From the NCBI GenBank assembly GCA_039720395.1, contig CM077831.1, positions 14,686,982-14,750,981 on the forward strand: 64,000 nt of DNA, written 5' to 3'. The notes below the pieces were generated by a model that worked only from the letters and a program-made list of their open reading frames with translations, was not told the origin of the DNA and searched no databases. The position numbers were made by a program, and so were the translations under genes. Of the stretch, positions 1 through 11,459 are shown piece by piece. The DNA comes from Liquidambar formosana. Lineage: Eukaryota > Streptophyta > Magnoliopsida > Saxifragales > Altingiaceae. Each line of letters opens with the position of its first letter. The first letter of the stretch is position 1.

Positions 1-61
1 GTCTTGGTGACTCATAACCTGTCACAATCCAGCTCACAACCTAAGCAGAAACTGCAAAATT

Positions 62-1485
62 AAGGCCTAAACCTATAAGAAGGCAAGCTGAACATATCAT
101 GACAAATAAATTTGAGAATCTCGGGAGGAGCATTCCACCACCACTTAAAACCCTGAAAACCCAAGCCAATATTGGCAATGCCATCTGCAGCTACATTACC
201 TTCCCTAAAAATATGACTACACTAAAAATCCATACGCGTTAAGTAAGATTTGCAATTAAACCACCTAACCTGAAGGACCCAAGGAGGTTCAAAACAATAA
301 GATAACAAACTCTGCACCACTGAAGAAGAATTACATTCTATCCATAATTTTCTCCAACCCAAAGACCAAGCCTTCTCAATATCAACAACAACAGCATAAA
401 GCTCTGCAAAAAAGGCTGAGTGAATACCCAAATTGATAGAAAAAGCACCCTTAAGAAACCCTCTATGATTACGAAAGACTCCACCTGCCGTAGCCGGACC
501 AGGAATTAATGCCTCGAGCAAGACCATCAGTATCCAACTTAATCCAAGAAGGAGAAGGAGCAAACCACGATACAGAGAAAATCCTAGGAGCCTTCCTTAA
601 ATTACCAGCCAAACCAAGAGAATGCAGAATGGTTAGATCAGAAACACTATTAGCCATTGTACCTCCACTAAATTTACGAATGCCAAAAAGCATCGTAGTA
701 ATATGGAAACAACTCCGTTTAAACACTGGCTTAACATCCTCAAATTTACAGGAATTATGAGCAAACCAAATTGAAGAAGTAACCAATTGAGACGCGGCCA
801 ACCAGAGATTAAAAAGTTGAGAACTCATGCCCTTTCCCTTGTACAGAACATACAACCAAAATTCTAAAAAAGAATTAGCCTGAAAAGTTAAAGTAACATG
901 GAAAACATTAGCAATCCAAACCCAAAGATCTCTAGCATACTCACAATGAATAAATAAGTGAGTAGCATCCTCATAATGACTCAGCTGTTTACAAAGAGAG
1001 CAAAAAGAAGCCAAAGAAATTCCCCGCTTCTGGATTTGATCCTCTGTTGGCAGTCGATTATAAATTAACCTCCACAACAACATAGATAGCCTAGAAGGAA
1101 TAAAGGATTTCCACAAGAACTTTGACCAAACAGTAGAAGGCTTACTGATGTAGTAAAAATCATAAGCATCTTTAAAAGAAAGCTTCCCATCAATCGAAAG
1201 AGTCCAAATAACTATATCTGACTCATTGGCTTCAGAAATAGGAACTTGGAAAATTTCTTGAGCAACATTAGGAAAAGCATGAATGAAAGAATCAGGAATA
1301 GCCCAAGAGTGATTAGAAATAAAAAGAGAAATTGGACAATGCAACAGGTCAGAGTTAGGAAAGGAGATCTGCAACTGATGAATAATAGGCTGGCCTAACC
1401 AGTTATCATGCCAAAAATCCACAACACATCCAGAACCAATAATCCACTGAGCATGCAATTGAATATCACCGATGACAGATTTCAA
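62..1485 (-). pseudogene. LINE ORF2 C-terminus: zf-RVT and RNase H domains
   Basis: Relative to the RT domain the frame has shifted between 1664 and 1485. The segment 1485-469 contains the DNWLGQP motif, then WR...NRLPT, CSLC and HLF..C..A..LW, typical of the zf-RVT region of plant LINEs. RNase H begins in the same frame (WIKLDTDG, near 570-545). It shifts into another frame at 563-222 (GGVFRNHRG, AELYAVV, ECNSSSVVQSL) and ends in a third stretch, 230-62, with the FREGNVAADGIAN motif. At least two frameshifts make it non-functional. Confidence 0.85.
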
Positions 1486-1663
1486 ACCTGGCCAAATAAA
1501 TGAGATCTTGTAAGAAGAAAAAGAAGTTTGGAATAACTACAATTTGAAACGAGCCTTCATAAAATCTGACCAAACACTATGCTTGGAGAAGATACTCCAA
1601 TAGAGTTTCAAAAGACCAGCCTTATTAATAGCCTCCAATCAACGAATACCAAGACCTCCTTCC

Positions 1664-3292
1664 TCAATAGGAGAGCAAAGAGTACTCCGAGAGACTCACC
1701 ATTTTTCTAACATCAGCCTTCCCTGACCAAATAAAATTTCGCACCCAAACTTGCACTTGTTTAATTAAAGAAATAGGCCACACATAAAGCAAAAGACTGT
1801 GCAAAAGCATAGGAAAAACCACAGATTTGACTAACTGGACCCTGCCTGCCAAAGAAAGAAGCTTACAAGCCCAACCTTCCATTTTACTATGAGCCTTGTC
1901 TGCAATAGCTTGAAGATGAGCTCTTTTAGGCTTGGCTCTAAAAAGAGGAACACCCAGATACTTAAAAGGAAGAGATCCCTCAGTGATACCCAACAAGGAA
2001 GAAATAGAAAGTCTTCTATGAATCGCCCCTCGACCGATAAAAACTCTGCTTTTAGTCAAACTAACCTTTTGCCCTGAAACTTGACTGTATTGCTCAATGA
2101 GAGTCATCAAAGCTCTCAAAGAAGGGGAAGTACCTTTACAAAAAATAAATAGATCATCTGCATAAAACAAATGTGAAGGATCTGCATAAAACAAATGTGA
2201 AGGAGTCTGATATCCTCTAGGAGAGGAAATAGTGGCTAGCTTAGAATCTGTCACAAGAGAAGAAATGCCCCTACTTAAAACATCCTCTGCAATACAAAAA
2301 AGAATAGGGAATAAAGGGTCCCCTTGTCTCACCCCTCTACTACAAGAGAAGAAACCAAATGGGGATCCATTGATTAAAATAAAGAGCTTAGCAGATTCAA
2401 GCAATATGGAAACCCAAGAGCAAAACTAAGCACAAAACCCAAACTTCAGCAACACTGATTTGATAAACTGCCAATCAATGGTATCAAAAGCTTTGATGAT
2501 GTCCAATTTAATGCCCACATTACCCCCATAGCATTTATAATCAAGCATATTGATGCACTCAGAGGCCAAACCAATGCACTCCGTGATGTTCCTGCCTTTA
2601 ATAAAACCAAACTGATTAGGAGAAACAATTCTATTAGCAATAGGCCCCAACCTAGTAGCCAAAATTTTGGGAATGATTTTAAATAGAAAATTGGCTAGAG
2701 CAATAGGTCTGGAATCAGTAATAGCATCTGCATTTGCAACTTTTGGAATAAGAGCTACAAAGTTAGAATTAAGATTTGGAGAAAACCAACTGTGCTCAAA
2801 GAAACTGGATATAGCTAAAATCACATCTTTACCTACTATATCCCAGCAATGCTGATAAAAAAAACCACCAAAACCGTCGGGCCCTGGAGCACTATTAGGA
2901 TGAAGATCAAACACTACTGATTTAATTTCCTCTGCAATAGGAAAAGCTATAAGCAAATTATTCTCTCTATCTGTAACCATATTAGGAACCACAGCGTCAA
3001 CCAGATTGTTATGCACAATATCAGCATTAGAATTATCTAAAGAGGAAAAATAGTTAACCACATGCTGTTGAATATCAGATGCATCTTGTAGCAGACCACC
3101 ATCAGTGGATAAAACTGAAATAGAGCTTTTAACAGCTTTCCTCTTAGCCATTTTATGGAAATAAGCAGTATTCCTATCCCCAGTAGCTAACCATTCAATC
3201 TTAGATTTCTCTTTCCAAAAGGCTTCTTGAATTCTAAGAGATTCAAACAAATCCTTCTTGGCTTTTGCCTCTCTAATTAAAAGATTATCCAA
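1664..3292 (-). pseudogene. LINE ORF2, reverse transcriptase domain
   Basis: Recognisable RT blocks in order are: the linker W...GDRNTAYFH, APGPDGF, the degenerate palm motif (DSRPIALAN), NQFGFIKGR, KLDIIKAFD, the SRGVRQGDPL motif, the FYADD catalytic box, and KYLGVPL in the thumb. A stop at 2426 splits the domain, but both halves stay in the same frame. A 24-bp tandem duplication near 2160-2210 repeats the peptide PSHLFYAD, so the catalytic box is preceded by a partial second copy. The enzyme would copy LINE RNA at the nicked target. This copy is inactive. Confidence 0.9.
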
Positions 3293-3421
3293 AGGACCTT
3301 GCCTATCAATGTCAGTTTGAACTGATGACAGGGCTACTTAGGCAATAGAAACCCTAGAGTTAACATGACCAAAAACATCCTTATTCCAAATTTTAAGGCA
3401 AGACTTTAAATTTTTAAGCTT

Positions 3422-4249
3422 TTACTGGATGACATACATAGGGTAACCATAAACACTACAAGACTGCCAACAATCCTTTACTATCCTCATAAAATCTGGG
3501 TGAGAGGTCCAAATAGATAAAAACCTAAAAGGCTTTGGACCACTAGGAGTAGACTTCGAAGCCACAAATAGAAGAGGATTATGATCTGAACAACTCCAAG
3601 GAAGAGCCAAATAGTAAGAAGAATTCCACTCATCTAACCAAGTAGAATTACACAAACTTCTATCAAGTCTCATCTCCAATCTAGAATGAAGACCGCAAGC
3701 CATAGTGAAGAAAGAACCTTTATTGTCAATATAACTGAAATCACAAGAATCAGTCATATCCTTAAACTCAGAACAAGAGATATGATTTGGAAGGGCCCCA
3801 CCTCTCTTTTCATGAGCACCAATTACTGCATTGAAATCACCAATAGCCATCCAAGCTCCAGCACAAACAGAAAACAAAGTGTTAAAATCTGACCAAAGTT
3901 CCTATCTCTTAACATAAGTGGTACAAGCATAAACCATCGTAATATAGCATGGAATGGAATCAAAAACAGATTGAATAGTGATCTGTTGGACTGTGTTAGA
4001 AACAATAGTAGGAGGAGGCAAATGATCAGCATGAAACACCCATATATTAGGAATTAAAGGACCCCTGTTGTTGGTTACCAGCAGGGTCAGACCCAAAGAT
4101 CTCCAGAAGGACAAAGAAGTATTTGTAAAATCAACCATAGGTTCAACTATGCAAAGGATATCAGGCCTATTATTAAAGCAAAAAGATTTAAGCTCTCTTA
4201 ATGAGGGTTTATTACCTAACCCTCTAATGTTCCAATAGAGGACTTCCAT
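3422..4249 (-). pseudogene. LINE ORF2, endonuclease domain
   Basis: The ORF2 start at 4249 gives the typical plant L1 opening MEVLYWNIRGLGN, followed by RPDILCIVEP. These are the N-terminal metal-binding motifs of the apurinic-type (EEP) endonuclease that nicks target DNA. A stop near 3902 interrupts the frame, which continues in phase with WMAIGDFNAV, the R..LDR block and the catalytic SDHNPLL motif near 3590. Further stops follow 3422 in the linker before the RT domain. The domain order is intact but the protein cannot be made. Confidence 0.88.
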
Positions 4250-4267
4250 TAAGCAACAGGATCAGTG

Positions 4268-5833
4268 TTACAAACCCCTAGTGGGGTAAGGACTGGTCCT
4301 ATTGGCTTGTTGAGATTGCTTTTTAAGTTTTTTCTGCTGAGATTTGGAAAGAACAGTAGTAAACTCAACAACAGATTTACTAGCATCCTTGATAGCCAAA
4401 CTAACTTGTTTGTCCACCACAGGGTTAGAATGAATCTGGGCCGGAGAGCAAACCCCAAAATCAGCCCCATTGAAGTCCTCATCACTGTAGACAATAGCAT
4501 TGTCAATCTCATGATCATTATTATTTTCAACGAGCTTATTGGCAGCGTTAGCAGCCTTTTCAATAAACCGATTTGCCGCTTCTATAATAACTTCATCAGC
4601 AGTCTTTTGAAGCAATGCTTGATGCAACCCAGAAGGGGAATGATCCCTTAAGTGATTGCCTCTAACAATATCATCAATAAAGTGATCATTGGCTCAATTA
4701 ATCACATCATTAATCTCAATCAAACCAGCAAATTGATTCACCTCCTCCTCCTCTTCCGTAGAAAGATCATGAGATTTCAAAACATGGGTATTACTAACAT
4801 TTGTAGATGAGTCATTACCAATGCCATCATTACCAGTGCCCTCATTATTAACCTGCATATTAGTAACTGTCTCCGGCTTCTTAGGGCGGTGATATACTAC
4901 ATTCTTAGCTTTAATCTCAGAGGCCAAATTAGCACCAGCCTTTGCACCAGCCTCTTTAACAACCCTGCAATGAATAGCATCATGTCCAACAGATTGGCAA
5001 TGTGAGCAAAAAGCAGGAAGATTCTCATAATAAACATCAACAAAAAACCCAAAACCTTCCCTCTCAACTCGAATACTCTCCGGAGGAGTCTGAGACATGT
5101 CAATTTCCACAAGAATTCTAGCATAATGACCATATACTTGATTCAAAGTGGCCCTATCTATTTGCAAAGGAATCCCAACCCCTCTTGCAATCTCAAGCAA
5201 ATTTTGTCTATGCCAATACTCTTGAGCCAACCCATAAAGACGAATCCAAACCTGTGAATGTTTCAGAACTAGATTATAAGGGTTAAAATCAGCAATCCAT
5301 CGAGAGATGTGAAATACACCCAGATTGAGATTCCAATTACCTCCTGCCCAAACCTTTTCCATATCTTCAAGATGATAAAAATGAATATCAAAATACCCTT
5401 TCCCAATAGGAACCAGCCTCCATTCCCCAACCGTCTTCCACAAAGATGCAAGCTTAGACTTTAAATCCAAAATAGTTAAAGGATTTGTACCTTTTGGGAG
5501 AAGAATCCGACCCAACACATTGGTTTTACTCTCAGCTAGCTTGGATTGGTTGGGACTCTCACTGATTCAAACAGTCACCATATCATCCACCTTGTATGGT
5601 GTAGGGATTTGGCTCATCGGTTCATCAACAACCTGTTGTGTAAGAACACCAGCAAAAGTTTTCTTCAAATCAGCCTTTACACCAGCCTCTTTAGCTCCCA
5701 GAGAAGGATTCGAATCAGATCCCACAGAAAGAGGAGATGATTTGGATGCATCGTCTGCCGACAAACCCAAAAAACCCCAAGGGCAGCTAACCCTAGGAGC
5801 CGTGAGAACAGAGGAAGCTGTGATATGGACCAT
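4268..5833 (-). pseudogene. LINE ORF1 (nucleic-acid-binding protein), two in-frame stops
   Basis: One reading frame runs from an ATG at 5833 to a stop at 4268 and is broken by single stop codons near 5567 and 4694. The central part (about 5518-4950) has the DUF4283 pattern of plant L1 ORF1, including the W..GNWNL region and the IRLYGL motif. It is followed by a zinc knuckle with spacing CSHC-x4-H-x4-C near 5010-4970. The product would coat LINE RNA in the retrotransposition particle. The C-terminal third is acidic, then lysine/glutamine-rich (KKLKKQSQQ). Frame conservation across both stops suggests fairly recent point decay. Confidence 0.85.
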
Positions 5834-5879
5834 ATCGTCAAGGGCTATATCAATGGAAGCAAAGCCCTAGCCGTATTGA

Positions 5880-6480
5880 AATTAAGAGGTCATGATTTCT
5901 ACTACTCAACATTCTGTCTTGTTCTTCGTCTTTGAATTGCCCTTTACGAATTATGTTTAGTTCAGATCATTTTTTCACAGGGAACAAAACTTCAGAGTAT
6001 CCAAATGACTTTCACTGCATTAAAGACACAAGCTAAGTTGTCTTATTATAATGTGAGTTGTTGCTGCAACATTGGCATTTTTACATGTTCTCGAAAAAAA
6101 TACTAAGCCAAATGGGTGTGAGCATTATTGAGTGCTTCGGATATTTTCTGCCAATATTACAAATGTGAAGATTGAAGGCTAGAGAGTCATCCATGGGAAA
6201 TCAAATGTCCCAAAAAGCAGGGGAAAATGTTCACCAAAATTCCCAGCACACTATTATACAAATCGAACTCCAAAGTGGAATTCTCAAGGCAGAAGAGACA
6301 ATTATGTTCACTATAAATAACGAACGATATTTTAGAATATGTTGAATTAGCAGTAAACAGAGATGACCTCTGTTTAGTGCTAATACTCTGTCCTCTTCCA
6401 TATGAGATCTCAACGCAGCAAACTGCTTGATTTAAATTTAGACAAGTGGACAGAATAGTGATAAAGACGACAATATGATA
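5880..6480. other. Intergenic spacer, no gene seen
   Basis: AT-rich sequence between the LINE and the kiwellin pseudogene region. No coding similarity, repeat boundary or RNA gene was recognised. From about 6500 rightward the sequence begins to resemble the region upstream of the intact kiwellin gene. Confidence 0.5.
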
Positions 6481-6787
6481 ATATGACTATTTAGGATATA
6501 AGTTTCCACATTTCAAGTAAATCATGGAAAGCCGTCGTAACAATTCATCAGGCCGTGGCATTTATGCTGACAGATAATATGCGTAAGAGGTTGTTGAAAC
6601 AATCTGGTATGTCAATCACTATGATGCTTTGGATTGTTCTTTCATAGCAAAATCCCATAGCTGGTTTATTTGTAGTTCTAAGCAGTGCATATAGGTAGTT
6701 ATGATTGGGTAATTTTTATATATACCCACTAGCTAGTTATCCTTCTCTACATCAACCACTCAACACAAGTAGAGAGAGAGAGAGAGA

Positions 6788-7357
6788 ATGAAGAAATTTT
6801 ACTTTAAAGCATCTATTCTCCTACTAGTCATACTCCATGTTACAGATAGTTTGGGTGTTGAGGCTCAAGTTTGTCGTCCAAGTGGTAAAATTAGGGGAAA
6901 GAAGCCCCCTCCTAGCCCACGCAACAACCAAGAGAATGACCCTGATTGCTATGTTCGAGGCAAGCTTTGCACAACCTACACATGTTCACCATCCGTGTCT
7001 AGTTAGACCAAGGCACACCTCACTATTAACAGCTTTCAGAAGGGTGGAGATGGTGGAGGCCCATCAGAATGTGACAACTAATACCACTCGGACAACACAC
7101 CAGTTGTGGCGCTATCGACTGGATGGTTTAACAAGAAAGGGAGATGCTTAAACAACATCACTATAAGTGCCAACGGGCGGAGTGTGGTGGCCATGGTGGT
7201 GGATGAGTGCAACTCAGCAATGGGATGTGATAAAGACCATGATTATCAGCATCCATGTGATAACAACATCGTCGATGCCTCAGAAGCTGTGTGGGAAGCC
7301 TTGGGTGTGCCTATTGAGAACTAGGGTTGGCTGGATATAACATGGTCCAATGCTTAA
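6788..7357 (+). pseudogene. Kiwellin-like pseudogene (three nonsense mutations, no frameshift)
   Basis: Aligns over its whole length with the intact kiwellin gene at 49563-50132, and both have 189 codons before the terminal stop. It retains a hydrophobic signal peptide followed by QVCRPSGKIRGKKPP. Three premature stops replace sense codons of the intact copy: CAG to TAG (after SPSVSS), CAA to TAA (in the DNQYH region) and TGG to TAG (near the C-terminus). All three are C-to-T or G-to-A transitions. Two conserved cysteines in the N-terminal cluster also differ (C to R, C to Y). A TATA-like run lies at about 6715-6725 and a GA repeat precedes the ATG. A truncated secreted peptide of about 72 residues is formally possible. 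Confidence 0.93.
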
Positions 7358-7399
7358 TTTCAAACAGTTGTGTTGGAGTCTTGCAAGGCTTCTTGTGTA

Positions 7400-8088
7400 T
7401 ACTTATTGGAATTTTTTTAAGAATTGATTCCATAAAATTTGGATTTGTGATAATTTTTTTTTAAAAAAAGAATATCGATTCATGCACTCTTTTTTTCTTA
7501 TTCTTTATTTTAAGCAAAGAAATAATAAATAAAATTTAAATAAAATAAAAATTTAAAAAAAAAAACGTAAGCAAAATCCCTAGGAATACACCTTTGTGGG
7601 ACTAGTTAAAAGGTTAAGTACTCTTGTGTGTGTTTTCCAAAAGTTATCATTTTGACTCCTTGCCGCTCTTTTTGTTTGTGTTATTATATGACATCTCACT
7701 TAGGCTGTTAGATAGTTTGAGCTCAAATTTCAATAAAAGTACGGTCTAGGATACCCCCAATCATTAATATTAAAAAAAAATAAAAATAAAAAATCATTAC
7801 TAATACCAAATATAGCAAATTATAAATATATAAAAAATAAAAAAATAAAAAAAAAAAAAGACAGGAAAAAAAAATCATTTATTATAAGGGACAGTTCAAT
7901 CAATTTAGGGTTATAATAACTTCAGCAAATGTTCTTACCAAACAGACAAAAAATCACTTTCAGTTCTAACAGCACTTTTGAAATACAGTTTCCAAACAGA
8001 AACTGATTCTCTTCTACTTCTCGAAACTTCTAATTCTCTTCTGCTTTTGTTTAAAAGCAAAAGTTACAGTTTTCCCAAACAGGGCCAT
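7400..8088. mobile_element. Insertion in the 3' flank of the kiwellin pseudogene
   Basis: Sequence downstream of the intact kiwellin gene (about 50155-50215) is collinear with the pseudogene flank up to about 7400 and again from about 8090, so roughly 690 bp is extra here. The inserted part is AT-rich with A- and T-runs. Its right end (AAAAGCAAAAGTTACAG and CCCAAACAGGGCC) resembles the terminal region of hAT-type MITEs. No clean left terminus or target-site duplication was identified, so the class is uncertain. Confidence 0.5.
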
Positions 8089-8089
8089 A

Positions 8090-8290
8090 ATCTGTCTTGC
8101 CCTGGTGTGTGTTGCTTTGTATTATAAATATGGTCGAATGTAAACTTAAATTATATACATTATAGGAAATCTAGTAAAAGTCTCTATCTGATGTTATTCA
8201 TGCAAATTGTAGTGGTCTCCAATGATAGCTTTCCCTCAAATTAGCAAAACCATAGAGGAATTGTCAACTCTTTTGCTCTAATTCTTTTTT
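8090..8290 (+). other. Duplicated kiwellin downstream flank
   Basis: Collinear with about 50175-50390, downstream of the intact kiwellin gene. Shared blocks include TGTGTGTTGCTTTG, ATAAATATGGTCGAATGTAA and CTTTCCCTCAAATTAG. This shows that the gene duplication included 3' flanking DNA. Similarity fades at about 8290. Confidence 0.75.
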
Positions 8291-8402
8291 ATGTTGATTC
8301 CATTTTTGTTTTGTGATGGGTACTCTCTCTCAAGGATGGATTCATGCATTCAAATTCTATATAAAGATATCAAAATAAAAAATAAATAAATAAAAATACT
8401 AT

Positions 8403-8546
8403 GCTATTTCACCCATATTCTCTTACCCATCCATATGTGACAACTTCTCCATATTCCATGCTGGTCCCACATGTTTGCTTTCACCAATACACTTTTGACA
8501 CAAAAGATGCGTAATAAAGATGGGTGACATAAGATGGATGAAGTAG

Positions 8547-8547
<1 letters not shown>
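8403..8547. mobile_element. Small MITE-like inverted-repeat element
   Basis: The first ~28 bp (GCTATTTCACCCATATTC...) are an imperfect inverted repeat of the last ~28 bp (...GATGGATGAAGTAGC). The total is about 145 bp, followed by a long T/A homopolymer tract (8548-8625). No clear target-site duplication was found. Confidence 0.45.
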
Positions 8548-8587
<40 letters not shown>

Positions 8588-8779
8588 TCTTTTTTTAAAT
8601 TTTAAAAAAAAAAAAAAAAATTTATCCGGCATACCAAACATGGCAAAAGTATTTTTGTCTTGTTATCCTTTTTGGTTGGGAGCGACAAGCTCAATTGGGA
8701 TCACCAATATCATGCACTAATTAAACCCATGAATTTTTAACTGATCTTATCACTAGCCCAAAAATAAATAAATAAATAA

Positions 8780-9060
8780 AACTTTAAATGTGACTTGTAT
8801 TTTTACAAAATCAACTATTAGATTAGATAACCTTCTCATGTAAATGATCCATGCCAAATATCAAATTGATCTGATACTGATTACTACTTGCTTCAAAATT
8901 TACATTTTTTAATCAATAACAATCACTCGTTTATGGATGAAGCAACTCTTAATTTCAGATCAATTTGATTTTTGACATTCATTATTTATATGTGTAACAG
9001 ATCTAGTCCAACGGTTGGTTTCGCAAAAGATAAATCACTAGGTAGAGTTTTAGAAATGCA
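8780..9060. repeat. Foldback (long palindromic) element
   Basis: The left half (ATCAACTATTAGATTAG ... ATCAAATTGATCTGAT ... AACAATCACTCG) is an imperfect inverted repeat of the right half (CGTTTATGGATGAAGCAAC ... AGATCAATTTGATTTTTG ... CCAACGGTTGGTTTCGC). The whole unit can fold on itself. It is probably a palindromic MITE and has no coding content. Confidence 0.6.
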
Positions 9061-9788
9061 CCTAATACAAAGTATTTACTATCAACTAGATCGCCTACAT
9101 GATAAGGTTATATAATCCAACAGTTAGATTCCTAAAATATAAATAACTAGATAGAGTTTTGGAGTGCACCTGATATTAGTTTTTATCATAGACACATTAG
9201 TTATTATCAAGCACCTAGTGCCCAATAATAACTATAATCATATGCACTCTAATACCATATCTAATGATTTGTATCTTGCGAAATCAACCATTAGATATCT
9301 ATTTCATATGCAGATGACTGTGCCAAAAATCAAATTGATCTGAGATCAAGTGTTGCTTCATCTAAAATATTCATGAATGAGCGATTGTTAGTAGCTAAAA
9401 AATGCAAATTTTGGATTAAATATTAATCAATCTTAGATCAACTTCGATTGGATAGTAATCAATCTTAGATCAACTTGATATTTAGCATGAATTGCCTACA
9501 TGAGAAGGCTATATGATGTAGAATAGATTGCAAAAGAATTCCTAGTACAGAGGGACCTCTAAAAACAAAATCAAAAGAAGCACTAGTAGGGAGAGAAAGG
9601 TCAAATGTTAGAATTGCGTGAAATTCGGTAGGTGACTTGGAATTGATGTGTTGTTCAATACTCCTTGCCTTAGGCTAGGACCTATGCCACTTTTCGGGCA
9701 AATTCCTTCATTTTGGCCTTCAAAAGCGTGTTTTTTCTATTTTTGGTAACAATGTGCTGCTTAATTTCGAGAGTTGCAATTGCCGTTT

Positions 9789-10142
9789 TGATGTAGAACA
9801 ACTCTAGTTAGTTTCCTAACTAGATTTGCTTAGGACCAAATCTAGTTAGATTCTTAACTAGGTTTATTTCCTTTCCTATTTTATTGCTTTCCTAAGTTTA
9901 ATAGAATTCTTTTTCCTAGTTTACTTAGAGTTCAAGTATTAGTTTGCTTTCCTAAATTTAGTAGAATTCCTTTTCCTAGTTTAATTAGAGTTCAAGTATT
10001 ATTTCTTTATAAATAGGTCTGTAGCCTACTACAGGCAAGGATACAACTTTTGATCAATAAAATTTCAGAGAGTTTATTTTATTTTCTTTGTTCTTATTTT
10101 ACAAGAAGACGGTGCTCTTCTTTTACTACTTCCGCTACGCTA
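9789..10142 (+). repeat. 5' LTR of the Gypsy element
   Basis: Starts TGATGTAGAAC. Its end, CTACGCTA, has a C-to-T change from the CA of the 3' LTR. It contains a 60-bp tandem duplication (about 9886-9945 and 9946-10003, beginning GCTTTCCTAA), a TATA box (CTTTATAAATAGG, about 10005-10017) and an AATAAA signal near 10056. Confidence 0.93.
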
Positions 10143-10144
10143 AG

Positions 10145-10160
10145 TTGGTATCAAAGCCAA
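10145..10160 (+). promoter_or_regulatory. Primer-binding site of the Gypsy element
   Basis: TTGGTATCAAAGCC follows the 5' LTR directly and resembles the complement of the 3' end of initiator tRNA-Met (TGGTATCAGAGC) with one change. It would prime minus-strand DNA synthesis. Confidence 0.8.
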
Positions 10161-10167
10161 CCCCCAC

Positions 10168-11450
10168 AGACGATGATCAAGGGGAACAAGCGGTTACCTG
10201 GGATGCGTTTGAACCCGTGAAACAGCAGCAAGAAGCTATAATAGCGCAACTGACTAAACAACGGGAGGCTATCACGCAACTTACACAAGCCGTGACTCGT
10301 TTGCATATTCCTCAACACAATCAGGGATCGCCTGGTTGTGGGAATCCACACGTGCTTAGGGTTAACCATCAACGGAGCAGGCTTTAGAGTTTGACTCCAG
10401 TGATGACGAAGATGTAGAACGAGTTTTCTTTCCACATGGAGATAGAAGAGTTTGTGCACATGAAAATAGAGGATTTGGTGCACATGGAAATCAAGGAAGA
10501 GGTATGCAGGATTCAGAATTTCGTATAAAGGTAGACCTTCCCTCTTTTAATGGTCAACTTGACATTGAAGGCTTTCTTGATTGGCTTCATGAGGTAGAAA
10601 GCTTCTTTGATTATATGGGGATTCCAAAGGGGAAGCAAGTCAAGCTTGTCGCTTATAGGCTGAAGGGGAGAGCCTCTGCCTAGTGGGAGCAACTGCACAC
10701 ATCACAGGGGCAACAATTTAAAACACCAATTAGGTCCTGGCCGCGAATGAAGAAGCTTTTGAGGAGGAGATATTTGCCGGCCAATTATGATCAGATTTTA
10801 TTTCAACAGTACCATAACTATAAGCAAGGAAATCGTCCCGTACAAGTTTATGCTAAGGAATTTAGTAGATTATCTGTTTGTAATAATTTGGCAGAAACAG
10901 CGACGCAGCAAGTGGCACGATTTAATAATGGGCTGCGTCTCAATATCCAGGATCGGGTTATGTTGCAAAGAACCTATTCCCTTAATGCCGCCATTGACTT
11001 GGCGACCCAGGTTGAGACACAACTGGAGAGGTCTTCTTTCCGAAATCAAACCCCAGGAAGGCCTGCACCACTGTAGTACACAGATTGGGGAAGGCCACCA
11101 ATACGTGCTAATACGCAAGCCCTAATGGTGAGCCAATCAGCTATCAACCCACTAACTGCGAATCGTAACTTGGCAAGTAGCAGCAATCAAGGGCGACAAG
11201 GTGCAGGAGGAAGTAACACTAAAGGCCCTATAGCCAATCCATATGCTCAACCAACACCTGAAAAGTGTTATCGCTGTGGTCAGCCAGGGCATCGTTCTAA
11301 TCAGTGTCCAAATCGAGCGGCTGCTAATTTGGCTACACATGCCGAATACACTGAGCCAGAATACAGTAACACAGGAGAAGGCTTTGATGGTGAAGACAAT
11401 GATGCTGGGTATCAGTTTGAGGACATAGTCGGGGCAGATGATGGGCTTTC
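10168..11450 (+). pseudogene. Gypsy gag (capsid and zinc knuckle)
   Basis: Coding similarity runs through several interrupted frames: a glutamine-rich coiled-coil-like start (10170-10310), a frameshift near 10380, and a retrotransposon gag domain (10510-11070). The gag domain has the pattern FNGQLDIEGFLDWLHEVE...F and W..L...RYLP.NY. Then comes a CCHC zinc knuckle, CYRCGQPGHRSNQC (11264-11308). Stops occur at about 10681 (TAG) and 11074 (TAG). The intact product would form the virus-like particle shell. No good ATG lies in frame at the beginning. Confidence 0.85.
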
Positions 11451-11459
11451 TTTGGTGGT

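Larger units (their letters stand above)
1..5872 (-). mobile_element. L1-type non-LTR retrotransposon (LINE), nearly full-length, decayed
   Basis: Reading on the - strand, the order is ORF1 (DUF4283-like domain and CCHC knuckle), then ORF2 with endonuclease, reverse transcriptase, a zinc-binding HxxxC region and RNase H. This is the plant L1 layout. ORF1 ends only about 18 bases before the ORF2 start at 4249. Each part carries stops or frameshifts, so the copy is not autonomous. The RNase H end lies near position 62, and the 3' UTR and A-tail would lie beyond the left edge. The 5' limit near 5872 is estimated from the start of coding similarity upstream of 5833, not from a target-site duplication. 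Confidence 0.9.
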
